Both the position numbers and the translations under genes were made by a program. A stretch of DNA of 64,000 bases from Topomyia yanbarensis (Eukaryota > Arthropoda > Insecta > Diptera > Culicidae): assembly GCF_030247195.1 (NCBI RefSeq), contig NC_080670.1, positions 40,409,524 to 40,473,523 of the forward strand, read 5' to 3'. The notes beneath the pieces were generated by a model that was not told where the DNA came from, did no database searches, and saw only the letters and a program-made list of their open reading frames with translations. Each line of letters opens with the position of its first letter. Positions within the stretch are counted from its first letter, which is position 1. Positions 61,017-64,000 of this stretch are shown here, piece after piece.

Positions 61017-63403
61017 CTGAAAAGTAAAAAAAACAATGTTTCAATTACAAATGTGTTCTATTGTTGCCCAGTTGCTACACAGTCTGTGTCAAGAAAGAAT
61101 AGGTGAAATGGAAGACACTCTATTTTGAATGCTCTTAAAATGTCAAACACATTCGAATGACCTATTTCTCCGAACAAGCTCATTTTCCATCATACACCGT
61201 ACGACGACATTATGAATTCAAATGGTATCACAACTATAGCTCCAATTCCCACTGATCCACCACCGTCCATTGATTTCACAATTCCATCAGCCGCCGTTCT
61301 GTCAGAGCGCAAATTACCCACGGGAGAACATTAAATACCCGACGACCGAAGAAAGAAAAAAACGAGACCCCTTGAAGGTGTAATACCATTTATAGTGAGC
61401 TCAGGAGTGCTATCGCCACAAACAAACAGATTCGTATTCTTTTTCTTGTTTACCGAATGCACCGAGCTGCAATCATAAAGATCCAATCGCAATGCAGCGG
61501 AACGCTAGATTTTGACGTTTAAGTGATGAACGATGCAGTAGGCGGTTCACTGTGTATGAAGGAATAGGTGACGTTTAACAGAACGGGGCTAAGTCAGTGC
61601 CAGATACTGAGGAAACGACGCTGAAGGGCAATTTCCTCAACTTACTACCATAGAACTACAAATGTTTTGTTAACACTAATGGAGCACGTAGTGTATGTCA
61701 AGAAAAACTAGGTTGGAACCCTATCCGATAGTGTTTTATACTAGTTCAATGAGATGTGCAACCAAACTATACCATCCGTTACGTCGGTTTGTCTGTGACA
61801 GTCCCATTAGGCAGCTCAGCTGTGAAGAACGGTGATGATGACGATGATGATGATGTTGACGATGAGGGTGTGTTTTTATCGTCCTAGAAACCAACCAACA
61901 CCCTGTTACCAGTTGGTGATGTATATGTATAGTGAAATAAAAGAAATTCACCACCCTTCGTTCATTCAACGGAGCACTGCTTTGTCGTATTTACTGACCT
62001 ACATTTTGGTCGTTTGCAAGAAGTGTTATGTTTACGCGAGGATGAATCAGAAATTTGAGCTTAATACGTGATTAAAAAATTCGGAAAGACAAGAAATCAC
62101 GAGGGCGAATTCAAAGCGTCCATTGAGATATCTGACGTTTAAAATAAGCTTACTAGATCCGCATTTTTTCAACAACCGTCCCCTTCTTAAGCCCATAATG
62201 TCATAATCTTGAAAGATCTCGTTGACAGATCAGACAGGCTGTGGAAAACCACACATACAGTACCTGATTTACTGCACGCACCCTAAAATCCCCTGCCATC
62301 GTTGGGAGTTGTGATTGATCAAAAACCATGCGAACAATTTTATAACTTCTTGGAACAATCAAGATAACTACACGTTGTAAGCAAATTGAGTACAGCTCTC
62401 GAAGAGGTTCACTCAAAATTCAAAGCGTTCAAACCAACCATAAAACGAAGCAACCTATCTAATGTAATATTCAAAAAAAAGGTCTCCGGTTTTATGACGA
62501 TAGCGATCAACATCTCCCACCGGGGAACTCATTGTTTGATTTGTACTGCTAATGAAAAAGAAAGATAAAATGCAAAACAAAACATTAATAACAAGACCGG
62601 CACTAAAGCAAGGAACGTCTTTCTTCTTCCCGACACCCTCTTGCGCAGTAACGCTTCGATGCACATGGGCTCTTTTTGGTTCCCACCACACTGACACGAC
62701 ACAGCACTAGGCGTGACGAGTGCCATGGGGTGGACAAAACAATGAACCACGGAGTCTCGGATGCCGTCTTTCCTCAGCCTTCAAGTTAGCATAAATGAAG
62801 GCAAGAAGGTTCCGGTTTGGATTAAATATAAGGGATTTCCCAAGGAATTTGCGTTTCGATACATTAAAGCTGTCAGTTGTGGGGGCAGAGATAATTGACA
62901 CATAAGAGGTCGAAATAAATGTTGATGAGAATAACTTATCTTCTTTACGACAAACTAAAAAGCAAGTAGGCGGACATTGGCGCTGTCGCGCAGTCAACGA
63001 TATTTAGATGGTCTGTTAGAATGACTAATGCTATTTTCGGTTTTAGAATCGAGTCGCCCTAGGTTCGCTCTAATGTTTACAATATTCATGCAAAAGTGAC
63101 AGTTCCGAGCGAACCTAGAGCAACTGATCTAAAAAAGTGACAGTTCCGAGCGAACCTAGAGCAACTGATCTAGAAATCAGCATAATTCTTCAGACACGTT
63201 CAAAATAACAATTCAGCTGTCATTCAAAATTAAAATATGTCGCATTATCACAAAATTCCATATCGAAAATACAACAAGCTACCATTGTTGCCAGATTGCA
63301 TCGTGAAATATACGGTGGAATATTGAAATTTCGAGCTCCAAATTACCTGTTTCGTAAATTTTAAATTTGTGGAGTCTGGAATTCATCCCTCTGAACACAT
63401 TTC
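61017..63403 (-). other. 5' intron of the myosin gene (continues past the window)
   Basis: The exon at 61016 begins with EYVTKYHG, which in myosins follows the VNP...Y strand of the motor, so earlier exons must exist. None is visible here on the minus strand. ORFs in this stretch are low-complexity (for example a His-rich run from ATGATG repeats near 61840) and match no motor sequence. A 45-bp tandem duplication lies at about 63090-63175. Confidence 0.7.
63090..63175. repeat. Short tandem duplication
   Basis: AAAAGTGACAGTTCCGAGCG followed by AACCTAGAGCAACTGATCTA occurs twice in succession. An inverted relative CCTAGGTTCGCTC is at about 63058. Confidence 0.85.
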
Positions 63404-63660
63404 TAGAGCTTTTATTCAAAACGACATATCTACAATGAGTGACTCTCTTTGTTCACTTTCTCTTCTGTTAATAACTCTGTCGATTTAACGTTTATCCCTA
63501 AACTCTTTGCATAATATGCCAATCGAAACCACCGTCTTTCGATCTATACTCTAAAATACGTGAAAAGTGCCTTAGCGATAGCGACGCCGTGAAAATCGAA
63601 AGAGAAAGTAAACAAAGAGAGTCATTCATTGTAGATATGTCGTTTTGAATAAAAGCTCTA
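63404..63660. mobile_element. Palindromic MITE, 257 bp, complete copy
   Basis: TIRs TAGAGCTTTTATTCAAAACG with ACATATCTACAATGA are nearly perfect over more than 35 bp. The second arm contains AGAGAAAGTAAACAAAGAGA. The best preserved of four family members in the window. Confidence 0.85.
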
Positions 63661-64000
63661 AATTTTGTTCCCGTTACGGCAACAATACGCAAACAACTTC
63701 AATTCGTTTATTATGAACTGTTGTTGATTGTTACGTTGTTTGACTTAGGCTTAATGTTGATAGTTATTTCCATGATTTACAATAAGAGATAGTTTAATTC
63801 TACATGTTTTAATCTGTTATTTAGGTTTAAGTTTAATAAATCTTTTCTTTGCCTTGAACTTATTAACTACCGGCGCAGGTAAAAACTAGCTTTGGTAGTT
63901 CTGTGATCAATTCTAGGTTAAATTCATTTGTTATTTTTATCGCACATTTTACCTCTTGTTTTAATACACTCAACTCTACTACTAATAGTTCACTCAGCCA

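Noticed and set aside
61736..61969. His-rich ORF
   Set aside because: ATGATG/CATCAT low-complexity tract inside a myosin intron.

Overview
This is a eukaryotic window, most likely from a culicine (Aedes-type) mosquito. I infer this from three things: insect protein homologies, very short (57-61 nt) introns beside multi-kilobase introns, and non-coding DNA packed with MITEs, a tRNA-derived SINE with target-site duplications, and hAT-like, piggyBac-like, PIF/Harbinger-like, RTE-like and Jockey-like remnants. The species assignment is inference; nothing in the sequence names it.

Genes. (1) The right part (44.8-61.0 kb, minus strand) holds most of a class XV-like MyTH4-FERM unconventional myosin, the likely orthologue of Drosophila Myo10A/sisyphus. 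I resolve 13 coding exons whose phases all agree (2,314 codons plus stop). The first motor exons lie beyond the right edge. Its 6.8-kb last intron holds a broken RTE retrotransposon that is itself split by a transposon carrying a 117-bp satellite array. (2) A compact three-exon minus-strand gene at 34.1-35.5 kb encodes a C3orf33-like, membrane-anchored, SNase-like protein of 279 aa. (3) The left edge (333-680, plus) looks like the 3'-terminal exon of an unrecognised gene entering from the left. (4) At 11.6-15.1 kb (plus) there is a copy of an unnamed multicopy gene family with frameshifts in the middle and an intact last exon. (5) Weak exon-like stretches lie at 4.48-4.60 kb and 38.7-39.1 kb.

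Everything else is mobile or repetitive DNA. Left third (1-24 kb): short hAT-like, PIF-like and foldback MITEs, a CGCG-rich degenerate tandem repeat (7.1-8.35 kb), a TIR element whose left arm carries about 96 TA units, a piggyBac-like element with TTAA target sites and transposase remains, two satellite arrays of the 117-bp family (17.3 and 21-22.6 kb) and a 27-bp minisatellite. At 24.56-31.28 kb a long palindromic element has been invaded by a MITE and by a 4.6-kb hAT-like element, and the latter contains a dead non-LTR retrotransposon. Empty sites in the opposite palindrome arm support two of these insertions. Between 36 and 44 kb lie a SINE, more palindromic MITEs and an RTE fragment.

The genes do not form an operon or pathway; they are independent eukaryotic loci. 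I found no CRISPR array, bacterial operon, or clearly new enzymatic system. The most unusual structures are the 117-bp arrays, each unit of which carries a dyad of YY1/Pho-like cores, the four-level nested insertion, and a phase-compatible candidate alternative terminal exon in the myosin gene.
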